From Pectobacterium fontis (GTDB taxonomy: Bacteria; Pseudomonadota; Gammaproteobacteria; Enterobacterales; Enterobacteriaceae): DNA of 64,000 nucleotides. Every line of letters starts with the position of its first letter. The first letter of the stretch is position 1. The DNA lies in the NCBI RefSeq assembly GCF_000803215.1, contig NZ_JSXC01000001.1:84624-148623 (forward strand). The letters run 5' to 3'. Shown here one piece after another: positions 20,987 through 31,227 of this stretch. Both the position numbers and the translations under genes were made by a program. Below the pieces are notes generated by a model. It saw only the letters and a program-made list of their open reading frames with translations. It was not told the DNA's origin and made no database searches.

Positions 20987-22300
20987 TTATTCGCGTTCAA
21001 AGGCCCCCAAATCCGGCGCGGATCCTTTATAAGGTAGTTTGACATCTCCCCCCTTGTTGATCAGCGCACTACCCGCAGCAAGATGCAGACTCTTCAACAC
21101 AGGCAGGCTACCGTCAGCCTGACGTGGCGCATCCCATCCGGTCACGGAAACGCTCTCAAAGTCAGCATCGGATACCGCGATTTTCAGATCCCACGAGTTA
21201 TAGCGCATGTTCGCGCCCTCCGAGAACGCCAGATCTTTACCTCCATGAGAAACGTTATTGCGCAGCGTACCCAACCCAATGGCTTTTCCATTAGCATCAA
21301 TACCGCGAATACTAAAGTTAGGGTTATTTTTATAGCCCGTATTGTTAAAGAAATCGTTCGCTACCGGATGGTGGTTGGCATAAAAACCAGCCGCCTTATT
21401 TAAAAACGCAACCGAGTTACGCACGGTATGTTTCACCGCATTTGCCACGTAGACGCCACCGTAACCGCCGATTTTAAAACCATTGCCGTTACCTGCCGCC
21501 AGTGATTGTGTCGTACCCGGTAAATAACCGTGCGACCATGCCCAGGAATTTTCAATCAGCACCGGAGAATAAGCATTAATTAAATCGAAGCCATCATCGG
21601 AATTTGACCATGCCCGGCAACCACGGAAAATATTACCCGGCTGATTAGCAGGGATATGCGCCCCAAAGCCATCACCGCTTTGACCGGCGCCATTCGATGT
21701 CAGAGGATCATAATTATGGTGAGAGTCGCTATTCAATACCAGATTATTGCTTCCACGCTGAATAAACAGACCTGTACCCATAATATGATGGATGTTCAAC
21801 TGCTCGAATATATTATTGCTGCCTCTTATCCACACTCCCCAGGATTCATGATTCAGGTTGTTGCGCTGCGGAACACCGGTTATTTCCAATCCTTTGACAG
21901 AAACCCAGTCTGCAACGACGTTAAACCCTTTAACACGGCAATCATCCTGCATTTGGCTGAAATCAAAAATAGGCACTTCTCCACTATGCGCCCAATACTC
22001 AATGCGTTTGCCTTCAGTACCGCTCTTATTCAATGTGATCGCATTCACCACGTCAGTACGTGTCGCACAGACGTTAAGCCCTTTGGTGAACACGTATTTA
22101 CCGCCACGGATCCATAGACGATCACCGGGATTTAATGTCTTCTGTGCGCGGTCGATGGATTGCCAGGGGGAGTTTTTACTGCCGTTATTCGCGTCATTGC
22201 CGTTGGGTGCCATGTAATAAACCGCTGCGCTGCTGCCTGCCGCGGCCCCCATTAACATACTGCCGAGGAAAAATGTTGTGATATAACGTTTAGCATTCAT
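20987..22300 (-). CDS. pelL: Secreted pectate lyase, polysaccharide lyase family 9 (PelL/Pel9A type)
   Basis: Cleaves de-esterified pectin by beta-elimination, a virulence function in soft-rot bacteria. The start at 22300 gives MNAKRYITTFFLGSMLMGAAAGSSAA, a Sec signal peptide, so secretion (by type II in relatives) is inferred. The mature part is a right-handed parallel beta-helix (APNGNDANNGSKNSPWQSI...). The calcium-binding aspartates of PL9 lyases are visible in SNSDDGFDL, and the catalytic lysine in GNGFKIGG. Length is 437 residues, close to Dickeya PelL (425). The open frame runs to 22366, but those 22 residues precede the signal peptide. A terminator-like hairpin lies in the leader (22321-22350). 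It is a single gene inserted between ycbJ and kdsB. Confidence 0.92.
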   Translation of the reverse strand: MNAKRYITTFFLGSMLMGAAAGSSAAVYYMAPNGNDANNGSKNSPWQSIDRAQKTLNPGDRLWIRGGKYVFTKGLNVCATRTDVVNAITLNKSGTEGKRIEYWAHSGEVPIFDFSQMQDDCRVKGFNVVADWVSVKGLEITGVPQRNNLNHESWGVWIRGSNNIFEQLNIHHIMGTGLFIQRGSNNLVLNSDSHHNYDPLTSNGAGQSGDGFGAHIPANQPGNIFRGCRAWSNSDDGFDLINAYSPVLIENSWAWSHGYLPGTTQSLAAGNGNGFKIGGYGGVYVANAVKHTVRNSVAFLNKAAGFYANHHPVANDFFNNTGYKNNPNFSIRGIDANGKAIGLGTLRNNVSHGGKDLAFSEGANMRYNSWDLKIAVSDADFESVSVTGWDAPRQADGSLPVLKSLHLAAGSALINKGGDVKLPYKGSAPDLGAFERE

Positions 22301-22320
22301 ATTATTACCGTCCTTAGTTG

Positions 22321-22350
22321 AAATAAAAAAATGCCATGCGAAAACATGGC
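22321..22350 (-). promoter_or_regulatory. Terminator-like hairpin in the pectate lyase mRNA leader
   Basis: On the minus strand GCCATG (22350-22345) and CATGGC (22338-22333) form a stem with loop TTTTCG, followed directly by ATTTTTTTATTT. This is the form of an intrinsic terminator, 20-50 nt before the pectate lyase start codon. If the promoter lies upstream, it could act as an attenuator. The 6-bp stem is short, so efficiency is uncertain. I did not find a clear KdgR operator in the 296-bp interval to kdsB. Confidence 0.5.
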
Positions 22351-22516
22351 GAATTGATAGTAGCATTTAACGATGAAAATAAAAGTTCCGTTCGCGGCAG
22401 GCACATTAAAAATAGGAATGGATAATGCGTGGAATAACGCGTTACGACGTTATTTGCGATTTTTAAGAATATTTATCTGAATATGAACTTAATAATTTAA
22501 AAATAGTGTGCCCTAT

Positions 22517-22575
22517 TAAAAAATACCGCATGGGGAACGTCTATTCCGGTAAGAATAGATCCCCCATGCAGTATT
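22517..22575 (-). terminator. Large terminator hairpin after kdsB
   Basis: Read on the minus strand, ATACTGCATGGGG (22574-22562) pairs with CCCCATGCGGTAT (22535-22523) with one mismatch. A nested TCTATTC/GAATAGA stem fills the loop, and T residues follow (22523-22518). It lies 22 bp beyond the kdsB stop and separates the lipid A/KDO operon from the pectate lyase gene. Confidence 0.85.
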
Positions 22576-22596
22576 CAGTCGTGGGCCTCATCGGTA

Positions 22597-23349
22597 TTAT
22601 TGATTCGCCATGATGTGTCGCACACGAGCCAGGTCTTCTGGTGTATCCACGCCGACACTCGGAACCGCTTTGGCAACCGCAACGTGGATCTTCTCGCCGT
22701 ACCACAGCACACGCAGTTGCTCCAGTAACTCAATTTGCTCCAATTGGCTCGGAGCCCAATTGACATAACGACGGACAAAGCCTGCACGGTAAGCATAAAT
22801 GCCGATATGGCGTAGGAAATGATCGCCAATGGTTTCCTTAGACTGCGCAAAACGCTCTCTGTCCCAAGGGATCGTCGCACGGGAAAAATACAGCGCATAT
22901 CCCTCGGCGTCGGTCACTACTTTTACCGCATTCGGGTTAAACGCTTCTTCGCTGGTTTCAATCGGCACAGCCAACGTTGCCATTCCCGCTTTACTGGCGG
23001 CGAGATTTTCCGCTACCTGACGAATGATAACAGAAGGAATAAGTGGTTCGTCGCCCTGAACATTAACAATGATGTCATCATCAGCAAAACCATAGCGCTC
23101 GATCACTTCCGCCAGACGCTCTGTGCCAGAATTATGATCGGCGCGGGTCAGACACACCTCGCCACCCGCTTGTTGTACCGCAGCCTCAACATCAGGATGA
23201 TCGGTCGCCACAATAACGCGCTGTGCTCCCGATTCCAGCGCCCGCTCCATCACATGAACGACCATCGGTTTACCGTTAATATCTGCCAATGGTTTACCCG
23301 GCAACCGACTTGACGCAAAACGCGCAGGAATGATCACGGTAAAGGTCAT
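22597..23349 (-). CDS. kdsB: 3-deoxy-manno-octulosonate cytidylyltransferase
   Basis: Makes CMP-KDO from CTP and KDO for lipopolysaccharide inner core synthesis. The 250-residue product has the nucleotidyltransferase N-terminus [27 protein letters not shown], where the R and K residues bind CTP, and the metal-binding [10 protein letters not shown]. It overlaps ycaR by 4 bp and ends the msbA-lpxK-ycaR-kdsB gene run, with a strong terminator after it. Confidence 0.97.
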   Translation of the reverse strand: MTFTVIIPARFASSRLPGKPLADINGKPMVVHVMERALESGAQRVIVATDHPDVEAAVQQAGGEVCLTRADHNSGTERLAEVIERYGFADDDIIVNVQGDEPLIPSVIIRQVAENLAASKAGMATLAVPIETSEEAFNPNAVKVVTDAEGYALYFSRATIPWDRERFAQSKETIGDHFLRHIGIYAYRAGFVRRYVNWAPSQLEQIELLEQLRVLWYGEKIHVAVAKAVPSVGVDTPEDLARVRHIMANQ

Positions 23350-23528
23350 TGTGTTATCTCATCAGCGCCAAGTTTACGTGCTTCGTTTTCCAGCAACACA
23401 GGGATACCATCGCGAACCGGATAGGCCAAACTATCGACCTTGCATATCAGCTCCAGTTTCTCTTTGTTAAAATACAGCCGATCATTACAAACTGGACAGG
23501 CAACAATCTCAAGTAAACGGTGATCCAT
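23346..23528 (-). CDS. ycaR: Small YcaR/Trm112-like protein (UPF0434)
   Basis: A 60-residue protein of the Trm112-like UPF0434 family. It starts [20 protein letters not shown], with a CPVC pair and a later Cys ([19 protein letters not shown]), suggesting metal binding, although fewer cysteines remain than in a full zinc knuckle. Its molecular role is not established. It is always linked with kdsB in relatives and here overlaps it by 4 bp. The ycaQ gene that lies between lpxK and ycaR in E. coli is absent; the gap is only 110 bp. Confidence 0.93.
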   Translation of the reverse strand: MDHRLLEIVACPVCNDRLYFNKEKLELICKVDSLAYPVRDGIPVLLENEARKLGADEITQ

Positions 23529-23638
23529 GCTTCCTCCATCTTTAGCCGATCAATAATCGGCATGTTCTTTCTCGCTATGGCAGCGATATCATAGGCGATA
23601 CTCACAGTGAGTATCTAAGACCGTGGTAACAGACCCAG

Positions 23639-24640
23639 TTACGATCTGCTATTCGCATTCTGGTTAAGTACATTTTCCAGCTTGTCGAGTAACTGTGTTC
23701 CGTAAGGTTCAGCTAACACGGCATCAACAGGCAGATACCACCAGTTATCCTGAGCAAACGCCCTACATTTTACGGCATCTTTTTCCGTCATCAGCAACGG
23801 TTGCTGGGTGCCTTGAGTCAACGTTGCAAGCTGTTCTGGCTGATACGATTGATGGTCAGCAAAGGGAACTTGGCGGGCAATACTGACCCCGGCATCACGC
23901 AGCGTTGCAAAAAAACGCGGAGGATGTCCGATACCGGCCATCGCGACAACATTATGCAACTGGTTCAGCGCACGGGACTCACCAGAAAGTAAATTCACTG
24001 CCATCCCCGCGGTTAATGCCATGCCTATCTCGTTTGCTCGAGGAGTACCGCCGTTAACAATGACCGCATCCACCGACGCCAGACGACTTTCTCTCTCTCG
24101 CATCGGCCCCGCAGGCAACCACCATCCGTTACCGAAACGCCGCATTCCGTCAACCACAACCAGTTCGACATCTCTTGCCAACGCATAGTGCTGTAGTCCG
24201 TCGTCGGTGATGACCACATCTAGCGTATGTTGAGCCAATAACGCGCTCACCGCTTCACTGCGACGAGGTGCCACCGCAACCGGTGCTCCTGTGCGTTGGA
24301 AAATCAGTACAGGCTCATCACCTGCCTGCGCCGTCGTGATCGATTTATCCAGCAGTAGCGGATAACGTTCCGCTTTCCCGCCGTAACCGCGTGATACTAC
24401 GCCAACGCGATAACCTCTGCGCTGCAACTGTTCGACCAACCAAATGACGACTGGCGTTTTCCCATTGCCGCCCGCCGTCAGATTCCCCACTACCACGATC
24501 GGAACAGGAGAACGCCAGCTTTTTCGCCACCCTAACCGATAGCTCTGGCGGAGCAGAAAAGTGACAAATCCGTATAACCACGCAAGCGGCAGTAATAGCC
24601 AATAGAGCCGTGATTGTCCAGACCAGATACGCTCAATCAT
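23639..24640 (-). CDS. lpxK: Tetraacyldisaccharide 4'-kinase
   Basis: Membrane-associated kinase of lipid A synthesis; it phosphorylates the 4' position of the tetraacyldisaccharide to give lipid IVA. The 333-residue product has an N-terminal hydrophobic anchor (about residues 12-30), the P-loop [12 protein letters not shown] (residues 52-63), and the DDGLQHYAL motif typical of LpxK. The start overlaps the end of msbA by 4 bp, as in E. coli, coupling lipid A synthesis to its transport. Confidence 0.97.
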   Translation of the reverse strand: MIERIWSGQSRLYWLLLPLAWLYGFVTFLLRQSYRLGWRKSWRSPVPIVVVGNLTAGGNGKTPVVIWLVEQLQRRGYRVGVVSRGYGGKAERYPLLLDKSITTAQAGDEPVLIFQRTGAPVAVAPRRSEAVSALLAQHTLDVVITDDGLQHYALARDVELVVVDGMRRFGNGWWLPAGPMRERESRLASVDAVIVNGGTPRANEIGMALTAGMAVNLLSGESRALNQLHNVVAMAGIGHPPRFFATLRDAGVSIARQVPFADHQSYQPEQLATLTQGTQQPLLMTEKDAVKCRAFAQDNWWYLPVDAVLAEPYGTQLLDKLENVLNQNANSRS

Positions 24641-26385
24641 TCGCCAAACTGCATTCTATGAAGTTGTGCATAGGCGCCATTCGTCGCCAGTAGCGCAGTA
24701 TGATTGCCACGCTCAATAATTCTGCCATCTTCCACCACCAGAATCTCATCGGCTTTTTCAATCGTAGAAAGGCGGTGCGCAATCACCAACGCGGTACGAT
24801 TTTTTTGCAGCTCTTCTAACGCTGCCTGAATCGCGCGCTCAGATTCCGTGTCCAGCGCTGAGGTAGCTTCATCTAATATCAGGATCGGGCTATCACGCAA
24901 CAGCGCACGAGCAATCGCAATACGCTGCCGCTGACCGCCGGAAAGCATCACACCATTTTCACCAATGACCGTATCCAGACCGTGTTCCATTTTATTAATG
25001 AAATCCATCGCATACGCCATTGTCGCCGCACGTTCAATCTCCTCACGGCTATAGTGCTCGTTGCGGGCATAGGCAATATTATTCGCTATCGTATCGTTGA
25101 ACAGATGTACGTTTTGAGAAACCAGCGCCACCTGATTACGCAAGGAAGACAGACGATACTCACGCAAATCATGACCGTCGAGCAGAATTTCACCTGATTG
25201 GATATCGTAAAAACGCGTGATCAAACTGGCGATCGTCGATTTGCCTGAGCCAGAGCGACCAACCAATGCTACCGTTTTACCCATAGGGATATGCAGACTG
25301 ATATTATTCAGCGCCAGATTTTCTCTTCCTGGATAAGCGAAATTTACGTGGCGGAATTCGAGGTCGCCTTTTGCCCGTTCAATCACCAATTTACCGGTGT
25401 CACGTTCCTGTTCCATATCCAGAATGGCGAACAGCGTTTGACAGGCTGCCATTCCGCGCTGGAACTGTGCGTTGACGTTAGTCAACGATTTTAACGGGCG
25501 CATCAGGGCGATCATGGAAGAAAACACCACCGTAATCGTCCCGGCAGTTAACGTCTCCATCACGCTGGGGAAACTCGCGGCATACAGCACGAATGCCAAC
25601 GCCAGTGACGCAATCAACTGGATGACAGGATCGGAGATCGATGAGGCCGATACCATTTTCATGCCCTGCTGACGCATCCGGTTACTGACCTGATCAAATC
25701 GCTTGGTTTCAACCTCCTGCCCACCAAACATCAGCACTTCTTTGTGACCTTTTAGCATTTGCTCCGTGCTGGTGGTGACATGCCCCATGGTGTCCTGCAT
25801 GTTTTTACTGATATTACGAAAGCGTTTGGAGACCATGCGCATGGCGATTGACACGATCGGTGCAATCACAATCAAAATGATGGAAAGCTGCCAACTGTAG
25901 TAAAACATCAGAACAAACAGGCCGATAATTGACGCGCCTTCCCTGACGACCGTAATCAACGCGCCAGATGAAGAGGACGCGACTTGTTCCGAGTCATAGG
26001 TAATACGGGATAGCAGCGTTCCGGTTGATTGCTGGTCGAAAAACGCCACCGGCATGCCCATAATATGAGAGAACAGGCGACGACGCATATTCATCACCAC
26101 TTTGCCCGAAACCCAGGCGACACAATAGCTGGAGACAAACCCCGAAGCGCCTCGCACTAACATCAGCCCAATGACGACCAACGGCATCCATAGCAATACG
26201 GAACGTTCAGCTTTGCCAAAGCCTTCATCCAGCAAAGGTTTAAGCAGTGAGAGCATCAGCGTATCGCCAGCGGCGTTAATGATGAGTGCGATTGCAGCAG
26301 CAGCCAGCCCTGCTTTAAAAGGAGAGATCATCGGCCATAGGCGGCGAAAGGTCTGCCAGGTGGAGAGATCTTTATCATTCAGCAT
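24637..26385 (-). CDS. msbA: Lipid A export ATP-binding/permease protein MsbA
   Basis: Homodimeric ABC exporter that flips lipid A-core across the inner membrane. The start at 26385 ([20 protein letters not shown]) gives 582 residues, exactly the E. coli length; the longer open frame to 26526 overlaps the end of ycaI and is not needed. Six transmembrane helices in the first ~320 residues are followed by the ATPase domain with Walker [10 protein letters not shown], signature LSGGQRQR and Walker [10 protein letters not shown]. It is 37 bp downstream of ycaI. Confidence 0.98.
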   Translation of the reverse strand: MLNDKDLSTWQTFRRLWPMISPFKAGLAAAAIALIINAAGDTLMLSLLKPLLDEGFGKAERSVLLWMPLVVIGLMLVRGASGFVSSYCVAWVSGKVVMNMRRRLFSHIMGMPVAFFDQQSTGTLLSRITYDSEQVASSSSGALITVVREGASIIGLFVLMFYYSWQLSIILIVIAPIVSIAMRMVSKRFRNISKNMQDTMGHVTTSTEQMLKGHKEVLMFGGQEVETKRFDQVSNRMRQQGMKMVSASSISDPVIQLIASLALAFVLYAASFPSVMETLTAGTITVVFSSMIALMRPLKSLTNVNAQFQRGMAACQTLFAILDMEQERDTGKLVIERAKGDLEFRHVNFAYPGRENLALNNISLHIPMGKTVALVGRSGSGKSTIASLITRFYDIQSGEILLDGHDLREYRLSSLRNQVALVSQNVHLFNDTIANNIAYARNEHYSREEIERAATMAYAMDFINKMEHGLDTVIGENGVMLSGGQRQRIAIARALLRDSPILILDEATSALDTESERAIQAALEELQKNRTALVIAHRLSTIEKADEILVVEDGRIIERGNHTALLATNGAYAQLHRMQFGE

Positions 26386-26422
26386 GTAGTGAACCTGAAG
26401 CGGGAAGAAATAGCCGACCATT

Positions 26423-28696
26423 TTACTCATTATACCGCTCGACGCCAAACCACTGATGATACCAACGAGGCGATATCTGTTCCCTGAACCGCAGAATATG
26501 CCATGAATTGCTGAAAAAACGCGCACTTAACTGCCCAAAGGATGCGGTATCAAGCCATGAGTAACCGTATTGCCGATATCGATCGACAATCTTTACTGAA
26601 GGCAGTCGCCACGGGTTATAGCGTGCCGTAGAAGCCATAACGAATTCGGCATTGACCGCGCGGATAAAGGGGGGTGATGACGAGGTTTTACTGCCATGGT
26701 GAGGGATTTGTAACAAATTCGCACGCAACTCACCACGTTCTAACTGAATCAACGCCCTTTCCGCTTCCGATTCCAGATCGCCAGTCAGTAAGAGACGGTT
26801 TTTCCCATCATCAACACGGATAACACAGGAATCGTTATTTTCCGCTTTTTCTGCCAGCGCTAGTGGCCATAGCACAGTAAACGTTAGCCCCTGCCAACGC
26901 CACCTCTCGCCGCGTTGACAGGGACGATGATTCATTGATCGGGTTGCGCTATATATCGTTGCCTCTGGGTAAGCGGCCTGTAGCGTTTCCAGCCCCCCGA
27001 TATGATCCCTATGGCTGTGACTCAGGATAATGTTCTCCACATCGACGCCTCGCCATCGCAGGTAAGGTAGAATTTCCCGCGTCGCCATATCTCCCCCTTC
27101 CCAGCGGTTTCCCGTATCGTACAACACCGCTTTCCCACGTTGTTCAATCACGATTGCCAAACCATGACCCACATCCAGCATGTCCACTCGCCAGTCCGGT
27201 TCATCACGCTTTATACGAAAAACCAATAACACGAGAATCAGTGCGCCAACACTCATAGGATGAATTCGCCACCAGCTAAAACGCCCTATGACGACGGCGC
27301 CCCATCCTGCTGTGCTCATGAGCAGCAGCGATGCATCAAGATAAACCCACCCAGTCTGTAGATACGTTAATGGAGCGAACATCACACGCAATGAAATATC
27401 CGCCACCCCCCAAAGTATTCCGCTCAGCGGTGCAAGCACCATCGTGCTCAGTGCCAACAAAATAAGCGGCGTGGTGACGAAAGAGACAATCGGCACCGCC
27501 CAAAGGTTAGCAGGAAGCGATGTGATGCTAACACCGTGGAAAATATGAAGTTGCAAGGGCAGCAATAGCAACGTCATTCCCGCTTGCAGATGGATCCAGC
27601 GCAGCCAGAACCACCGTCGCTGCGTTTGTAGCCGATGAGGGAGCGGAGCCCACTGAAACCAAAAAACTAGCGATGCCACTGCAAGACAAGATAGCCAAAA
27701 GCTGTCGGACAGAACGCTCAATGGGTCGCTGACCAGAATCAATGCGACACACCACAGCCAGACTTGCCAGGCGGTGCAGCTACCCCCCCACATTTTTAGC
27801 CCCACCCATACACTGAGCGCCAGCGCCGATCGCACCGCAGGCGGATTGCCTCCTGCCAACCAGACATATCCCCAGGCAACCACGACACTCGTCAGTAATG
27901 GGAAACGATAGCCAATCCAGCCTACAGGAAAGCCATACTGTACCCCCCGTGCAATTCCCCACCCAAGCAGACCCGCAAGTACAATATGGAGGCCAGAGAT
28001 CGCCATCAAATGCATCGTGCCCGTATTCTGAAGTAACGCCTTGAGTTCCGGGCTAACCGTTTTCATTTCACCAAATGTGAGCGCCAGCAAAATAGAACGC
28101 CACGGCAAGCCATGCACCTGCTGTTCCGCTTGCAAGATAGTCCGTTGACGAAAATCACAACGGTTATCAACCACCGTTGCCGCCTGCACATGACCCGACA
28201 ACGGTTGCCGTTTAGCTATTGCCCATCGCTGGCTATCAAAACCGCCTTCATTTAACCGACTGTGGATCGGGCGAAAATTGGCTGTGATTGACCAGCGTTG
28301 ACCACTGCACCAGGGTTCCATCGCTGGTGAGAAAGCCAGTTGGGCATACAGAGGAGGGAAAATCCGGCGCTGATTTATCTCTTCCAGCCGAACCGTGATC
28401 CACTCATCATTATGTTCACTGAATCGAATGCTGTTTATCGTTATAACAGCGTTAACCGCTCCCTGCGTGAAACGTTCAATTTGCAGCAGCAGAGCTTGGG
28501 CGTTCAACGTTGCCCAGAAAAAACTCACCGCGACAAGGGCGACAAACCGTATCCCTACGTGGCGGTATCCTACAAACATCACACAGACGGACAGCCCCAT
28601 GCCCCACCATAGCAACGTTTGCGCAGGGATCTGCGGTAAAAAAAGCAGCGGCAAGATACCCAGCACGATCGCCCAAGCCAGATTATTTACTAACAT
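26423..28696 (-). CDS. ycaI: ComEC/Rec2 family DNA uptake channel protein YcaI
   Basis: Polytopic inner-membrane protein of the ComEC/Rec2 family, which passes single-stranded DNA into the cytoplasm in competent bacteria. The 757-residue product (E. coli 754) has an N-terminal DUF4131 region and a competence domain with about eight helices ([19 protein letters not shown] is the family hallmark). It ends in a metallo-beta-lactamase domain with [22 protein letters not shown] and [10 protein letters not shown]. All metal-binding histidines appear intact, so the gene looks functional. A weak ribosome-binding site (GGAAG) precedes ATG 28696. The gene that normally lies upstream in E. coli (ihfB) is not here. 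Confidence 0.94.
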   Translation of the reverse strand: MLVNNLAWAIVLGILPLLFLPQIPAQTLLWWGMGLSVCVMFVGYRHVGIRFVALVAVSFFWATLNAQALLLQIERFTQGAVNAVITINSIRFSEHNDEWITVRLEEINQRRIFPPLYAQLAFSPAMEPWCSGQRWSITANFRPIHSRLNEGGFDSQRWAIAKRQPLSGHVQAATVVDNRCDFRQRTILQAEQQVHGLPWRSILLALTFGEMKTVSPELKALLQNTGTMHLMAISGLHIVLAGLLGWGIARGVQYGFPVGWIGYRFPLLTSVVVAWGYVWLAGGNPPAVRSALALSVWVGLKMWGGSCTAWQVWLWCVALILVSDPLSVLSDSFWLSCLAVASLVFWFQWAPLPHRLQTQRRWFWLRWIHLQAGMTLLLLPLQLHIFHGVSITSLPANLWAVPIVSFVTTPLILLALSTMVLAPLSGILWGVADISLRVMFAPLTYLQTGWVYLDASLLLMSTAGWGAVVIGRFSWWRIHPMSVGALILVLLVFRIKRDEPDWRVDMLDVGHGLAIVIEQRGKAVLYDTGNRWEGGDMATREILPYLRWRGVDVENIILSHSHRDHIGGLETLQAAYPEATIYSATRSMNHRPCQRGERWRWQGLTFTVLWPLALAEKAENNDSCVIRVDDGKNRLLLTGDLESEAERALIQLERGELRANLLQIPHHGSKTSSSPPFIRAVNAEFVMASTARYNPWRLPSVKIVDRYRQYGYSWLDTASFGQLSARFFSNSWHILRFREQISPRWYHQWFGVERYNE

Positions 28697-29024
28697 CTTC
28701 CATTACCATGACACACCTGCCCACGTTCCCTGAGATTCGTGCAGGCATATTGCCGTACCTCAAACACAGACGACAGAAAGAAAAACGCAAGAAGGAAAGC
28801 GCCTCGCAAGAAAGCGGTTCAATTGCAAAAGATGGCATCAGGAATGCGGGCGGGATGCCAATTATCGGGCATGCGGCAGGGTTACTGGTGAGCAAACCAT
28901 AATGGCCGAGGCATGATTAACCCCATGGCGGTTAAACAGATGGAGGAAGGATTATCGATGTCGGAACCAAAAGAAAAAAGGACCGCCGCAGCGATCCTTT
29001 TACCGTAGAGCATTGCACGTTAGG
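28697..29024. other. Unassigned interval at the ycaI-tmaR synteny junction
   Basis: This 328-bp stretch separates ycaI from tmaR, two genes that are far apart in E. coli. On the plus strand a 65-codon frame (28707-28902, MTHLPTFPEIRAGILPYLKH...) is rich in Lys/Arg/Gln; on the minus strand a 70-codon frame (28683-28895) ends just inside ycaI. I recognise neither, and neither has a strong ribosome-binding site. They may be chance frames or remnants left by the rearrangement. The tmaR terminator lies at 28973-29003. Confidence 0.5.
28973..29003 (-). terminator. Intrinsic terminator of tmaR
   Basis: On the minus strand AAAAGGA pairs with TCCTTTT around an inner CGC-TGCG-GCG hairpin and the T tract continues. 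It lies 22 bp after the tmaR stop. Confidence 0.85.
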
Positions 29025-29345
<321 letters not shown>

Positions 29346-29464
29346 TTACCCTTACCTTAAGTCATACATAAATTCGTTATGTATTCACCATACAGGTTAT
29401 ACCCAGCGTCTTTCAAGCAGTGCTTACACCCTACGCGCTAACAGCGCGTTGAGCGGATAATCTG

Positions 29465-30223
29465 TCACCGATAATATACGGCGATACGCTGATTATGCAC
29501 CTCTTCAATCGCCACGTCGGTATCGAAAATATCTTCCAGTACCTCGGACACCATGATGTCCTCCGGTTTTCCCGTGTAGATAATCTGCCCTTTGCGCATT
29601 GCAATAATGTAGTCCGAATAGGCGGAAGCAAAGTTGATATCGTGGATAACCAGCACGATGGTTTTACCTAGTTCATCGGCTGCACGGCGAATCTGCTTCA
29701 TCATCGCCACCGCATGTTTCATATCCAGATTATTCAGCGGTTCATCCAGCAACACATATTCCGTGTCCTGACACAGTACCATCGCGACATACGCACGCTG
29801 ACGCTGACCGCCGGAAAGCTCATCTAAAAACCGATCCTTCAATTCAGTCAGGTTGAGGAAAGCCAACGCGGCGCTGATACGCTCACGATCGTCAGCGTTC
29901 AGCCGTCCTTTGGTGTAAGGATAGCGCCCGAATCCCACGAGTTCCGCCACTGTTAAGCGGCTGGTAAACTGATTTTCCTGCCGCAGGACGGACAAACATG
30001 TGGCGAGCTTGTCGCTTGGCGTAGCCATCACGTCCATGCCGTTAACCTTTACTTGCCCGCGATCCGCCTCAAGCAAACGACTGATGATGGACAACAAGGT
30101 CGACTTTCCTGCACCATTGGGGCCGATAATCGACGTGACGCCACCGCGCGGCACTGTCGCGGTGACATTATTTAATACCGTAACGTTATTATACGTTTTA
30201 GTTACATTGTCGATCTCAATCAC
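29465..30223 (-). CDS. Iron-siderophore ABC transporter ATP-binding protein
   Basis: Cytoplasmic ATPase of a siderophore importer. The 252-residue product has Walker A GPNGAGKSTL (about residues 34-43), Q-loop RQENQF, signature [13 protein letters not shown] and Walker B YVLLDEPLNNLD. It resembles the CeuD/VctC/YclP branch (catecholate and related siderophores) more than FepC, judging from the start MIEIDNVTKTYNN and the IYTGKPEDIM segment. It overlaps the preceding permease gene by 4 bp and is last of the four-gene operon. Confidence 0.9.
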   Translation of the reverse strand: MIEIDNVTKTYNNVTVLNNVTATVPRGGVTSIIGPNGAGKSTLLSIISRLLEADRGQVKVNGMDVMATPSDKLATCLSVLRQENQFTSRLTVAELVGFGRYPYTKGRLNADDRERISAALAFLNLTELKDRFLDELSGGQRQRAYVAMVLCQDTEYVLLDEPLNNLDMKHAVAMMKQIRRAADELGKTIVLVIHDINFASAYSDYIIAMRKGQIIYTGKPEDIMVSEVLEDIFDTDVAIEEVHNQRIAVYYR

Positions 30224-31227
30224 ACGGAAACCTTTTTCAGTAGCAACACAATAAACAGCGATCCACCCACAAACTCGATAACGACCGACAGTGCCCCGGA
30301 CATATCCAGCAGATGCTCAAGCACCAGTTGTCCACCAACCAGTGAAATCACCCCCAACAGGAAAGCCGCGGGCAGTAGCAGGCGATGCTGGCTGGAACCC
30401 ATCACTAAATAGGCAAGATTCGCGACCATAAAACCTAAAAAGGTCAGCGGGCCGACCAGCGCCGTTGAGATAGCCACCAGCACGGAAACCAGCAACAGAA
30501 TGATCGTGACGCTACGTTTGTAGTCGATGCCAAGATTAATCGCGTTGTTACGCCCCAGCGCCAGCACATCAAAGCGGAAACGCATGCGCCAGATCACCAC
30601 GGCGACCACCAGCGTAATCACAACCGACAGCGCCACCAGTTCAGGAACGGTGCGAGTGAAGGTGGCAAACATCCGCCCCTGTACAATAGCGAACTCACCC
30701 GGCGTGAGCAGGCGCTGCATTAAACCGGCCATACTACGAAATAGCGTGCCGCAGATAATCCCAACCAGCAAAACCAGATGCAGGTTATTGCGGCTGCCGG
30801 TAAACAGCCAGCGGTACAGCAGCGCAGAAAACAGAACCAGCAGCAGCGTTTCAAGCACAAATTTGCCTTCAATGCCCAACCCCGGAATACCGCTAATCCC
30901 GAACACAAATACCAGCGATGTCTGAATCAGGATAAACAGGGCCTCAAACCCCATAATCGAAGGCGTCAACACCCGATTGTTCGTCACCGTTTGGAACAGC
31001 ACGGTCGAGGCGCTGGCGGCAAAAGCGACCAGCAGCATCGTCGTCAGCATCAGCCCACGGTGCGCCAAAATGTAGCGTAGATTGCTGCCCAGATTGATCG
31101 TCATAAACAGCACGATGACCACGACAGCCGCCCCTGCCAGCCACAGCAAGCGTTGCACCGGCGCTAAACCTGCGCGCTTTTCGCTGATGGCTCCGGTCAG
31201 CGCCGTATTACGTTCATTGACTGACAT
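30220..31227 (-). CDS. Iron-siderophore ABC transporter permease 2 (FecCD family)
   Basis: Polytopic inner-membrane subunit of the siderophore importer, FecCD/BtuC fold, with about nine to ten helices in 335 residues. The family-type coupling region is GPLTFLGFMVANLAYLVMG near the C-terminus, and the product ends VIEFVGGSLFIVLLLKKVSV. A hydrophilic N-terminus (MSVNERNTALTGAISEKRAG) precedes the first helix. It overlaps the upstream permease gene by 14 bp and the ATPase gene by 4 bp, so the subunits are probably translationally coupled. It is the CeuC/YclO-like member of the pair. Confidence 0.9.
   Translation of the reverse strand: MSVNERNTALTGAISEKRAGLAPVQRLLWLAGAAVVVIVLFMTINLGSNLRYILAHRGLMLTTMLLVAFAASASTVLFQTVTNNRVLTPSIMGFEALFILIQTSLVFVFGISGIPGLGIEGKFVLETLLLVLFSALLYRWLFTGSRNNLHLVLLVGIICGTLFRSMAGLMQRLLTPGEFAIVQGRMFATFTRTVPELVALSVVITLVVAVVIWRMRFRFDVLALGRNNAINLGIDYKRSVTIILLLVSVLVAISTALVGPLTFLGFMVANLAYLVMGSSQHRLLLPAAFLLGVISLVGGQLVLEHLLDMSGALSVVIEFVGGSLFIVLLLKKVSV

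Noticed and set aside
24637..26526. MsbA starting at 26526 (629 residues)
   Set aside because: The extra 47 residues overlap the ycaI 3' end and are not part of the family; the start at 26385 gives the exact E. coli length.
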